Positions 27,701 to 38,600 of a stretch of DNA of 64,000 bases are shown here, piece after piece. The first letter of the stretch is position 1; each line of letters opens with the position of its first letter. The stretch comes from Kribbella qitaiheensis (GTDB taxonomy: Bacteria; Actinomycetota; Actinomycetes; Propionibacteriales; Kribbellaceae): the NCBI RefSeq assembly GCF_014217565.1, contig NZ_CP043661.1, positions 620,001 to 684,000 on the forward strand, given 5' to 3'. The notes under the pieces are model-generated. The model did no database searches. It saw nothing but the letters and a program-made list of their open reading frames with translations, and was not told where the DNA came from. The position numbers were made by a program, and so were the translations under genes.

Positions 27701-28002
27701 GGTTCAAATATACGGAGATGGTTCGGGCGGTCCGTACTTGAAGTAGTTGCAAAAAAGATCACTTCAAATGATCTACTCAGAGAGATGTGCAAGTGTTTGA
27801 ATCAGGGATGCCGAGTGTTGCCTCGCAATGCAGTGGCATCATTGTGCCCTGGCGCATTTGGGCCCCACGCCCTTGGTTGCGTATACAAAGAACGACCTGC
27901 TGTAGCAGCCTGGTCAACCTGATCAGATCGTTGAAAGCTTCGCAGACCTCCTTCCCCAGTGAATTTCGGATGGTGCCGTCCACCATACGGCGCCAGCGGG
28001 CC
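27701..28002. other. Regulator upstream region and IS3-interrupted sequence
   Basis: The first part should carry the regulator promoter; it is AT-richer and holds GATCA...TGATC near 27760. The rest is the left flank of the IS3-type insertion. Rejoining both flanks of the IS gives an open minus-strand frame of about 107 codons from 29470 to 27777 (starting MQLSIATRVDRT, ending SNTCTSL). I do not recognise it and it may be chance. Confidence 0.35.
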
Positions 28003-28033
28003 TTACCCCCGGTTCGTGGACACGGGTGGTGGA

Positions 28034-28942
28034 TTATGCCGCTGATGGGAGCGTAGCGGGGTAGAGGGTTTCGTAGGTGTTCGGGGAGTGGTAGCGGCAC
28101 CAGGAGTGTCGCCTGCGGGTGTTGTAGCGGGTGACCCATCGGAACACTTCGCGGCGGCAGGTGGCCTCGTCGGGCCAGGAGTTGTGGTCTTGGAGGACCT
28201 CTCTTTTGAGGGTCGCGTTGAACGACTCGGCGAGTGCGTTGTCGGCGCTCGTGCCGACCGCACCCATGGACTGGGTCACGCCGAGGGCGTTGCAGAGGTT
28301 GGCGTAGTCCTTCGACGTGTAGACCGATCCGTGGTCGCTGTGGAACACGGATCCGGCCAGGCTGCCTCGGGTGAGTTCGGCGGCTTTGAGGGCGTCTTCG
28401 ACCAGTTCAGTGCGCATGTGGTCGGCGACAGCCCAGCCGGCCAGCCGGCGGGAGTAGCAGTCGATGACCGTTGCCAGGTACAGGTTGTTGCCGTCGGCAA
28501 GTGGTAGGTAGGTGATGTCGCCGACGTAGCGCTGGTTCGGGGCGTCGGCGGTGAAGTCCCGCTTCAGCAGGTCGGGCACCTTCTGATCGGCTGGCTCGGG
28601 GATTGTGGTGCGGACCTTGCGGCGGCGCCGGTAGCCGGCGATGCCGTGCTCGCGCATCACCCGGGCGACCCGCTTGTGGTTCACCCGCTCACCGGCGTCT
28701 GCGCCGTCGTTGAGTTCGGCGGTGATCCGCGGAGCACCCTGGGTCTTGTCGTCGTCGTGGACGGCCCGGATCCGTACCGCCAACGCTGCGTCGGCCTCGG
28801 CCCGCTCGGCGCGGGCAGGGGCGGCCTTCAGCCACGCGTAGTACGACGAACGCTCGATGTCGACGAGCATGCACAGCCGCTTCACGCCCCAGCCGAGGCA
28901 GGAGGTGGTGGAGTGGTCGGCGACGAACTGGAAGCGGTTCAC
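28034..28942 (-). CDS. IS3-family transposase OrfB (integrase core)
   Basis: A 302-residue protein with the IS3 DDE core: first Asp in YVGDITYLPL, second in FHSDHGSVYTS, Glu in NALAESFNATLKRE, and the closing RYNTRRRH segment. An HTH_21-like region precedes it (RITAELNDG). Its GTG start overlaps the orfA stop (GTGA), so it is made by coupling or by programmed frameshift into an OrfAB fusion. The gene is intact. Confidence 0.95.
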   Translation of the reverse strand: MNRFQFVADHSTTSCLGWGVKRLCMLVDIERSSYYAWLKAAPARAERAEADAALAVRIRAVHDDDKTQGAPRITAELNDGADAGERVNHKRVARVMREHGIAGYRRRRKVRTTIPEPADQKVPDLLKRDFTADAPNQRYVGDITYLPLADGNNLYLATVIDCYSRRLAGWAVADHMRTELVEDALKAAELTRGSLAGSVFHSDHGSVYTSKDYANLCNALGVTQSMGAVGTSADNALAESFNATLKREVLQDHNSWPDEATCRREVFRWVTRYNTRRRHSWCRYHSPNTYETLYPATLPSAA

Positions 28943-29304
28943 CAGTTCGTCTCCCCGGCGAAATACTTGGCCGCCTGGCGCAGGATCTCCCGTTCGGTGG
29001 TGAGCTTGGCCTGCTCCGCCCGCAACTGCGCGTTCTCGGCCTCGAGCCGGGCGATCCTCGCCTCCGGCGACTCCGGTCCAGCACCGGTCGGCGTCTCACG
29101 CCGACGGGGCCTGGACGAACTGCTGATGGTGCTGCCGTCGGCGGTCGTCTTCTTGTCCGTCCCGTACAGGTCGACCCAGCGTGCCAGGGTCGCCCGCTCG
29201 ACCCCGAGATCGGCTGCGATCCCGCGCAGCGTCGCTCCCGGAGTGGACTCGTACAAGTCAACGGCCTGCCGACGGAACTCCTCGGAGTAGTTCTTGCGGG
29301 CCAT
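28939..29304 (-). CDS. IS3-family transposase OrfA (HTH and leucine zipper)
   Basis: A 121-residue protein. MARKNYSEEFRRQAVDLYES leads into the helix-turn-helix (IAADLGVERATLARWV). A coiled coil (EARIARLEAENAQLRAEQA) then leads to ILRQAAKYFAGETNW at the OrfA-OrfB junction. ATG at 29304 is the family-typical start; an open frame continues upstream but is not conserved. Confidence 0.93.
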   Translation of the reverse strand: MARKNYSEEFRRQAVDLYESTPGATLRGIAADLGVERATLARWVDLYGTDKKTTADGSTISSSSRPRRRETPTGAGPESPEARIARLEAENAQLRAEQAKLTTEREILRQAAKYFAGETNW

Positions 29305-29367
29305 GGTCCTGATCATCTCGCTTCCCCAGCACATGGCTGGATTCAGCGTGTCCAAGAACCAGGGTCA

Positions 29368-29662
29368 GGGCCCAGCCATTCCGGGCCATCGTCCCGACGG
29401 CCCGTTGTCGATCATGCCGTATTGCACCAAATCGAGTCCTGTCGACGCGCGTGGCGATCGATAGCTGCATATCCCGGCATGTTTATTCCAGTGCGAAGAA
29501 AATGCCGCGCCGGCACTTTATATTTGATCAGATAAGGCCACTCGGGCTAGTGGTTCGTGATTCTGGCGCAGGTCTGTCAGGCCGGTTGACCCATCTCGGT
29601 GCCGTTACGAGACTCGGGAACGCCACATGCTCTTTCAGGCGACCTGAGTAGGAGTTGTCCGT
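29368..29662 (+). promoter_or_regulatory. Upstream region of the NRPS operon
   Basis: 295 bases between the IS3 end and the first NRPS gene. AGGAG at 29650-29654 is the NRPS ribosome site. The segment near 29470-29540 is AT-richer than its surroundings and is a plausible promoter site, but I cannot fix -10/-35 boxes. The IS3 insertion separates it from what was once upstream. Confidence 0.45.
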
Positions 29663-32600
29663 ATGCGTTCTTGGGGTGTGACGCCAGCGCAGGAAGCGAT
29701 GTACCTGGCGCAGGAACTGGCCCCCGACCAGCCGAACAACGTGGCCATCATCTGGGATGTGGCGGGCGATCTCGATCCGGATCTTCTGGCAGTGGCGCTG
29801 CGGCGTGCGGTGGCCGAGGTGGGCCCGCTGACAGTGAGCTTCGTGCGCGACGACACGCAGGTCCGGCAGGTGGCCAGGGACCCGGGCGAGTGGTCGCCCT
29901 TCTTCCTCGATGTCAGTGACGTCAGCGATCCGTCGGCCGACGCCCACGACTTCGTCCGTGCTCAGGTCAGCCGGAAGTTCGATCTGGCCCGGGATCTTCT
30001 GCTGCGGCTGGGCGCGGTCCGTCTCAGCTCGACGCGGTCCCTGGTGGTGCTGGTCTTCCACCACATCGTCACCGACGCGTTCGGCGTCATCAACCTCCTG
30101 TCGCAACGGGTCGCGGAGCTCTACACGGCGCTGAACACCGGCCAACCGGCTCCAGCCCTGCCAGTTGCCGAGGTCGCCGTCGCGGTCGACAAGGACAGTG
30201 ACTACCGGGCGTCCTCCCGGTTCACCAAGGACGAGGAGTTCTGGGTCGCTTACCTGGCGGCCGAATCGGCGCCGGCCCGGTTGCCCGCCGGCGTACTGCC
30301 ACCGAAAGTTACCGACAGCATCCAGATCGCGGACGAGGTGCGTGGCTGGGACGACCTGTCCGAGCCGCTCGGCATGATCAGCGCGACGCGTGCCGTCCCG
30401 GCCGCGGTCGCCGAGCAGTGGGCCGCGGCAGCCGACTCGTCGGGAAGTTCGGTGGCGAACCTGCTCGTTGCCGCCTCGGTGGCCTTCTTCGGCAGTCTGT
30501 CCGACAGTTCGCGGCCGTTGTTCTCGTTCACCGTCAACAACCGACTGGCCGCGACGCGGCGAGCCCCCGGGTTGCTGTCGAACATCCTTCCGCTGCGGGT
30601 CGAGATCCCGCGCCGGGGGACGCTGGCCCAACTGGCCGAAGCGATCGTCGGGGAACGTCGGTCACTGCTTCGGCACGCAACCCACCAGCTGTCGCTCATT
30701 CAGCGAGCGACCGGTCAGGCGGGTGCCGCCAGGAGTCCGTTCGGGCCGATTGTGAACGTGATCCCTCAGATCGAAGGGCTCCAGCTCGGCGACTGCCGGG
30801 CGCGCTTCGTGGGCGGTGCGTTCGGCGCCCTGGACGAGGTGATGGTCTCCACCTACGACGACGGACAGCCCGGTAGCGACCTTTACGTCCGCTTCGACGC
30901 ACCTGCCGCGTTCTACTCCGGCGGAGATGTGGCTGCCCTGGCCGACAGGTTCGCCGCCTTCCTCGAAATCGCGATGGCAGATCCGCGGGCCGAGGTCGCG
31001 GATCTCACCGATGTCGATGCCACCGAGCGCGCGGAGGTTCTCGCCACCTCGCGCGGGCAACAGGTCAGCAGGTCCGGCAGCACGCTGACGGAGCTGCTCG
31101 ACCAGCAGGCGGCGGCCACGCCGGACGCTGTGGCCGTTCGGTTCGAGGACACGTCGTTGACCTATCGCGAACTGGCCGAGCGAGGTGGCCGGCTCGCGCG
31201 GTTGCTCGCCGCTGAGGGCGCCGGTCCGGAGGAGTTCGTTGCGGTCGCGATCCCGCGTTCGCTCGAACTGGTCGTCGCGCTGGTCGCGATCCTGAAGGCT
31301 GGTGGCGCCTACCTGCCGGTCGATCCGGACTACCCCGATACCCGCATCGAGATGATGCTGAATGACGCGGACCCGGCTCTGCTGCTCACGACTCAGGCAC
31401 TGGCCGACAGGCTTCCGCAAACGGACACCACCCCGTTGGTGATCGATGGCGTTGACCTCGACGACGGGCCGGTGTTGGACGTACCGGTAGCGGGTTCGAA
31501 CCCCGCATACGTGATCTACACGTCCGGCTCGACGGGACGCCCGAAAGGCGTCGTGGTGTCGCACGCCGCGATCGTGAACCGCCTGCTGTGGATGCAGGAC
31601 CAGTACGGGCTCGACGCCGCCGACCGGGTGCTGCAGAAGACGTCGTCGTCGTTCGACGTCTCGGTCTGGGAATTCTTCTGGCCCTTGATCACCGGAGCGA
31701 CCCTGGTCGTCGCCCGGCCGGACGGGCAGCGCGACCCGTTCTATCTGGCCGAACTGATCGACCGGGAGCAGGTGACCACCCTGCACTTCGTACCCTCGAT
31801 GCTGGCCGAGTTCCTGCGGGTGGAGCACACAGCGTCCGTCAGCAGCCTGCGCCGGGTGGTCTGCAGTGGTGAAGCACTACCGCCGGACTTGGCCGAGCGG
31901 TTCCATCAGGTCGTAGGCGGGGTCCCGCTGTACAACCTTTACGGGCCGACCGAAGCCGCCGTGGACGTGACGTCCTGGGAGTGCGTGCCCGGGGCAACAG
32001 TCGTGCCGATCGGCCAACCGATCTGGAACACCGAGCTCTATGTACTCGACAGCTCGCTGCGGCTGGTGCCGCCCGGCGTGACCGGTGACCTCTACATCGC
32101 CGGCGAGGGGCTTGCCCGTGGCTACAACGGCCGGGCGGTGTTGACAGCGGAGCGTTTCGTCCCCTGCCCGTTCGGGGCGGCGGGCACGCGGATGTACCGC
32201 ACCGGCGACCTTGCTCGCTGGAACGCGGACGGCGAGCTGGAGTTCGGTGGCCGGGCGGATCAGCAAGTGAAAGTCCGTGGCTTCCGGGTAGAGCCGGTCG
32301 AGATCGAGGCTTCGCTGACCCAGCATGGCGGGGTGGCCCAGGCGACCGTCATCGCACGCGAGACCCGTGACGTTGCCGATGGCGCTCAGTTGGTCGCTTA
32401 CGTGATCCCGGTCGCTGCCGGCGGGATCGGCAACGCAGACGGGGACCTCGACTTCCGGGCCGGGCTGACCGCGGGCGAGCTGCGAACCTTCCTCGCTGCC
32501 CGCCTTCCCGGCCATCTCGTCCCCGCGGCGTTCGTGTTCCTCGACCGGCTCCCGTTGACCGGCAGCGGCAAGCTCGACCGGTCGGCGTTACCGGCACCGG

Positions 32601-35600
32601 AGTTCGCGGGGGAGCCGTTCCGGGCACCCCGTACGTCGGACGAGCGGGCGCTGGCGGAGGTCTTCGCCGAGGTGCTCGGGCTGGCCAGAGTCGGTCTTGA
32701 CAGCGACTTCTTCACCATCGGTGGCGACAGCATCAGGGCCATCCAGGTGGTCTCTGGGGCTCGTGCCTGTGGCTTGGTGGTGAGTCCGCGCGACGTCTTC
32801 GAGCGCCGTACGGTGGCCGCGCTCGCCGAAGGCGTCGGTCAGCAAGCCGAGCACCAGGTGCTCGATGAGCTCGATGGTGGCGGGGTCGGCTGGATGCCGC
32901 TGCCTCCGATGGCCAGGTTGGTGGCCGAGCGTGGCCCGGGTCTCGACGGATTGACTCAGTGGCTCTTGCTGCAGGTGCCAACCGAGGTGACCGGCGAAGA
33001 ACTCGTCGTTGCTTTGGGCTCTCTTCTCGACTGCCACGACATCCTGCGCGCGTGGCCGGCCGACGGCGGTCTCGTCGTTCGCCCGGCTGGAACCATCGAT
33101 GCGGAAAAGTTGCTGACCCGGGTGCGGTGGGACGGTGACTGGGATTCGGGCTCATGGACTGCGCGGCTGGAAGCCGAAGCCGCGGCCGCAGTGCGGCGGA
33201 TCGATGCGGCCGCCGGGATCATGCTGCAGGCCGTCTGGTTCGAGGCCGCCGATGGAGGGCCGGCCAGACTTCTGCTGGCCGCCCATCACTTGATCGTCGA
33301 CGGTGTCTCTTGGCGAGTGCTGCTGCCAGATCTGGCAGCAGCTTGGCGAGCGGCCCGCGCGGGGACCGAGCTGGCCCTTCCGGCCGTGACCACGTCGGTG
33401 CGGCGTTGGCTGCATGCCCTCGACGAGGAAGCGATGCGTCCCGCGAGGACTGCCGAACTCGCGCTGTGGAAGGACGTACTCGAGGGGCCGACGATGCCTG
33501 TCGGCAGCCGTCCACTGGATCCGGACGTCGACCTCACCGAGACGGCGAAGACAATCCGGGTTCAGGTCCCCGTCGAACTCACCTCGACCTTGCTCAACTC
33601 GGTCACAACGGCCTTCCGCTGTGGCGTCGACGACGTCCTGCTCGCCGGGCTGGTCCTCGCGCTGCGCAAGCGCCAGGGCGCAGGCCGCGGTGCCGACGCC
33701 GCGGTGATCCGGTTGGAGGGTCACGGTCGCGAAGAGGAGGTTGCGCCCGGAGCCGATCTGTCCCGGACGGTCGGCTGGTTCACGACGCTGCATCCCGTGC
33801 GACTGGATGTCTCGAAGATCGACATCGCCGACGCGGTGAGCGGCGGTAAGGCCGCGGCCACCGCGCTGATGGCAGTCAAGGAACAGCTCCGCGCTGTACC
33901 GGACAAGGGCATCGGCTACAGCCTGCTGCGGTTCGCCAATCCCGAAACGGCCGCGGTTCTCAGGCAATATCCGGCGGACGAGATCGGCTTCAACTATCTG
34001 GGACGGTTCGCCTTCGCCGACTCGCTCGATGGTGGCTGGCCGCTGGCTCCCGAACGCCCGGAGTTGGTCGCCACCCCATCACCGGACATGCCACTGCTGT
34101 CGGCGCTGGAGCTGAACGCGGTCGTCACCACCGGCGCGGAAGGGGAACAGCTCACCGCGCTCTTCACCTTCGCCGCCGGTGTCATCGCCGAGGACGAGGT
34201 CGACCAGTTGGCCGAGCTGTGGGTCGCAGCCTTGCAAGGGCTGGCCAAAAACGTGCAGAACGGCGGCAGGGGGATCACCCCGTCCGACGTGTCCCTCGTG
34301 GCCGTCACCCAACGGGAGCTGAACACCTGGCAGGACCGGTACGGCGACATCGCCGATGTCTGGCCTTTGACTCCGCTGCAGTCGGGCTTGTTGTTCCACT
34401 CGATGCTCGCCGGTACGGCGTTCGACGCGTACCAGACCCAGTTCGTGTTCCGCCTGGCCGGCCGGGTTGAACCAGCTGCTCTGCAGGCAGCGGCACAGGC
34501 CATGCTCGACAGGCACCCGAACCTCCGCACGGCCTTCGTGCCGATCTTCACCGGCGACAAGGTGCAGGTGCCGGTCGACGGTCTGCAGGTGCCGTGGCGA
34601 TCCGTTGACCTCCGCGGAGCGACCGACCGTGACGACCAGTTCGAGCGGATCCTCGCCGAGGAGCGAGACACCCACTTCGATCCGGCCGTGCCGCCGTTGC
34701 TGCGGTTCACCCTGGTCATACTGGAGCCGGACCGAGCCGAGTTGGTGCTGACCGCACATCACGTCCTCTTCGACGGCTGGTCGCTACCGCTCATCATGCA
34801 GGAACTCATCCGCCTGTACGGCGTCGACGCCGCAGCGGTGCCAGCCGGGCGAAGCTACCGGGACTTCCTCCACTGGCTGTCCCGCTATGACCGCGAAGCC
34901 GGGGCGCGTGCCTGGGCCAAGGAGCTTGAAGGGCTGCAGGAGCCGACTCTGCTGTCGGCGGCGATCACCGCGCCGGAGCTGGTTGCTCCGATCGGCGGGG
35001 TCGGCCAGCTCGATGTCTCGCTGTCTGCCGAGAACGCCGTTCTGCTCTCGCAGCGCGCGGCCGAGGTCGGCGTCACCCTGAACACGGTGGTTCAAGTCGG
35101 CTGGGCACTGGTGATGGCCGAACTCACCGGCCGAGATGACGTCCTGTTCGGTACGACGGTCGCCGGCCGACCCGCCGACCTCGACGGTGTCGACGCGATG
35201 ATTGGCCTCTTCATCAACACCGTGCCCGTGCGGGTCCGGTGCACTCCGGGTGATTCCCTGGCGGAGTTGCTCAACCGGGTGCAAAACGCGCAGGCGGCGC
35301 TGCTGGACCACAACCAGTACGGGCTGGGGGACATCCAGCGGTCGACCGGGTTGAGCACTCTCTTCGACACGTTGGTCGTCTTCGAATCCTTCCCCGTCGA
35401 CCGCGCCGGCCTCACCGAGGCGACCGCGTCCTCGGGGATCGTGGTGACGGGCATCCGCCCGCACGCGTCGACGCACTACGCCCTCACCTTGCTGGCCGCT
35501 GCCGACCCGCAGTTGCGGCTGACTTTCCAGTACCAACGCGATGTACTGGACGAGGTCGGCGCAGGCCGGATCGCGGCACGACTGAGCCGCGTTCTGCAGC

Positions 35601-38600
35601 AGTTGGCCGCCGATCCCCGGACGGCTGTGCGTGAGATCGACGTGCTGGCCGAGGACGAGCGCGACCATCTGATCCGGGTGGTCAACGACACTGCCGTCGA
35701 TCTGCCGGATGTGACCGTTCCAGACCTCCTGGTGCAGCAGGCATTGAGGACTCCAGACGCGATTGCCGTCGAAGCGGTCGGTCGGTCGCTTACCTATCGG
35801 GAGCTGCACCGGCAGGCGAACCTGCTCGCGCACGAGTTGATCAATCGAGGCGTCGGGCCTGACTCGGTCGTCGCCGTGGCACTCCCGCGCACGGTCGAGC
35901 TTCTGGTGGGACTGCTCGGCGTCGTCAAGGCGGGTGCCGCGTACCTTCCGGTCGACCCGAACTACCCCAGCCAGCGAGTCGCCACCGCGCTCGCCTCGAC
36001 CCGGCCGATGCTCCTCGTCACGGACGCCGAGACCGACGCGCTCATCCCGGACACCGACGTACCGTGGCTGTATCTGGAAGATGTGCTCAGCGCTGCCGGG
36101 GGACGCGACAGCGACCCCACCGATCTCGATCGCATCCGGCCGTTGCGTTCGGACAACCTCGCGTACGTGCTGACCACCTCCGGCACGACCGGCACGCCCA
36201 AGAGCGTCGCCCAAACCCAGCGAGTGCTCGTCAACTCCGTACTCCGGATGTGCGACTACCTGGCCGAACCACTCGGGTCCAAGTTGTTGTCGGGCACCTC
36301 AGTCGGGTTCGACATCTCGGTCTGGGAGCTGTTCGCCACGCTTTGCTCGGGTGGTTGTGTCGAGCTGGTCCGAGACGTGCTGGTGGTCGGTGAACGTGAC
36401 CGCTGGAGGGGCGGCGTGATCAGCACCGTCCCCTCCGCCTTTGCCGAACTCGTCGATCAGGTCGGGGCACGGCTCGAGGTCGGCACCGTTGTCCTCGGAG
36501 GTGAGGTGCTGACGACCGCGTTGATCGAGCGGGCGCGGGCAGTTCTGCCAGACCTCCGGATCATCAACACCTACGGCCCGAGCGAGACGTTCTACACGAC
36601 GGCCTTCACGCTGGAGCCGGGCCAGGAATGGACCCAGGGCGCCAGTCTGCCGATCGGCGGACCGCTCGGCAACATGCAGCTCTACCTACTCGGACCTGGC
36701 CTCAAGCCAGTGCCGCCCGGGACCCTTGGCGAGCTGTACTCCGCGGGTTCCGGCGTGGCTCGCGGGTACTACGGGCTGCCCGGGCTGACCGCAGAACGGT
36801 TCGTACCGAATCCGTTCGGCGAGCCCGGGGCGCGGATGTACCGCACCGGCGACAAGGCACGGTGGACCCCCGAGGGTGAGCTGGAGTTCGTCGGACGGGT
36901 CGACCACCAGATCAAGATCCGTGGCTTCCGGATCGAGCCGGCCGAGATCGAGTACGCGCTCGCCGCCCACGCCGCGGTGCGTCAAGCCGTGGTGATCGCA
37001 CGAGAGGATCAGCCGGGCGATGTGCGCTTGGTCGCCTATGTGACTCCGGAGTCCAAGGACGCCGCCCCGGTGGTCGAGGAGTTGCGGGCGTTGGTCGGGT
37101 CGCGGCTACCGGCGTACATGGTGCCGGCGGCGGTTGTCGTGCTGGCGGCGTTGCCGCTGACACCGAACGGGAAGCTGGATCGCTCGGCGCTGCCGGAGCC
37201 GGAGTTCGAGGGCGGGGTCTATCGGGCTCCGAGCACGCCGCAGGAGGAAGTGTTGTGTGGGTTGTTCGCCGATGTGCTCGGAGTCGAGCGAGTCGGAGTG
37301 GACGATGACTTCTTCGCGCTGGGTGGGCATTCCTTGTTGGCGACGCGATTGGTCGCGCGAGCCCGGACCGTGTTGGGGGTGGAGATCCCGATCAGGGCGG
37401 TGTTCGCCCAACCGATGGTCGCTGGTCTGGCCGCGGAACTGAGCAGCTCAACTGGTGCCCGGCTGGATCTCCGGCCGGCGGTTCGGCCGGATCCGCTGCC
37501 GCTGTCCTTTGCGCAGCAGCGGCTCTGGTTCATCGACCGGTTCGAGGGGCCGTCGTCGACCTACAACATTCCGCAGTTGCTGCGGTTCAGCGGGGAGCTC
37601 GACACGGCCGCGCTGCGTGCGGCGCTGGGTGACGTGGTGACCCGGCACGAGGCTCTTCGAACCGTCTTCGGTGAGATCGACGGTCTTCCCTATCAGTTGG
37701 TGATCGACCCACAGGATGTTCAGCTGTCCTGGGAGGACCGAGGGCGGATCGAGCCCGATGCCGAAGCGGCTGCCGTTTCGTCGGCGGCGAGCTACCGGTT
37801 TGACCTGTCGTTGGACCTCCCGCTGCGGGCGTGCGTGTTCCAGAGTGGTGTGGATCAGCACGTCCTGGTGCTGGTGATCCACCACGTCGCAGCTGATGGT
37901 GGATCGATGGCGCCGCTGGCCCGGGATCTGTCGGTGGCGTATCGCGCTCGTGTCGGTGGCGTCGTACCGGCGTGGGCGGACTTGCGAGTGCAGTACGCCG
38001 ACTACGCCTTGTGGCAAAGAGAATTGTTGGGGGAGGAGTCTGACCCAGGCAGCCTGTTGTCGATGCAGGCCGGCTATTGGCGCGGTGAGCTGGAGGGTAT
38101 CCCTCAGCCGTTGCCGTTGCCCACCGACAGGTCGCGGCCGGCGGTCACGAATTATCGGGGCGGGATCGTCGACTTCACGCTGTCCGGCGAGGTCCTGGCC
38201 GGTGTGGAGGAGTTGGCCCGCGCCCGCGGGGTGACGGTCTCGATGGTCTTCCAGGCGGCGCTGGCAGTTCTGCTGCATCGCCTTGGTAGTGGCGATGACG
38301 TGACGATCGGCTCTCCGATCGCCGGGCGGACCGACGACGGGCTGAGCGACCTGATCGGGTTCTTCGTGAACACCTGGGTACTGCGGGTCCAACTTGTCCC
38401 GGAGCGTGGATTCGAGGCGGTGCTCGACGGCGTACGGGAGAAGGCGCTGGCGGCGTACGACAACCAGGATCTGCCGTTCGAGCGACTGGTTGAGCTACTC
38501 CGGCCAGAGCGGTCGACGGCGCACCATCCCTTGTTCCAGGTGATGTTCGCGTGGCAGAACAATGTTCGGCCTGAGCTGGACCTGCCGGGTGCCGACGTCT

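Larger units (their letters stand above)
28003..29367 (-). mobile_element. IS3-family insertion sequence
   Basis: The element carries orfA and orfB on the minus strand. Its ends are imperfect inverted repeats: TTACCCCCGGTTCGTGGACA on the left, and on the right, read in reverse complement, TGACCCTGGTTCTTGGACA. A 5-bp GGGCC is duplicated at both edges (27998-28002 and 29368-29372). It lies between the regulator and the first NRPS gene and could affect transcription of either. Confidence 0.9.
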
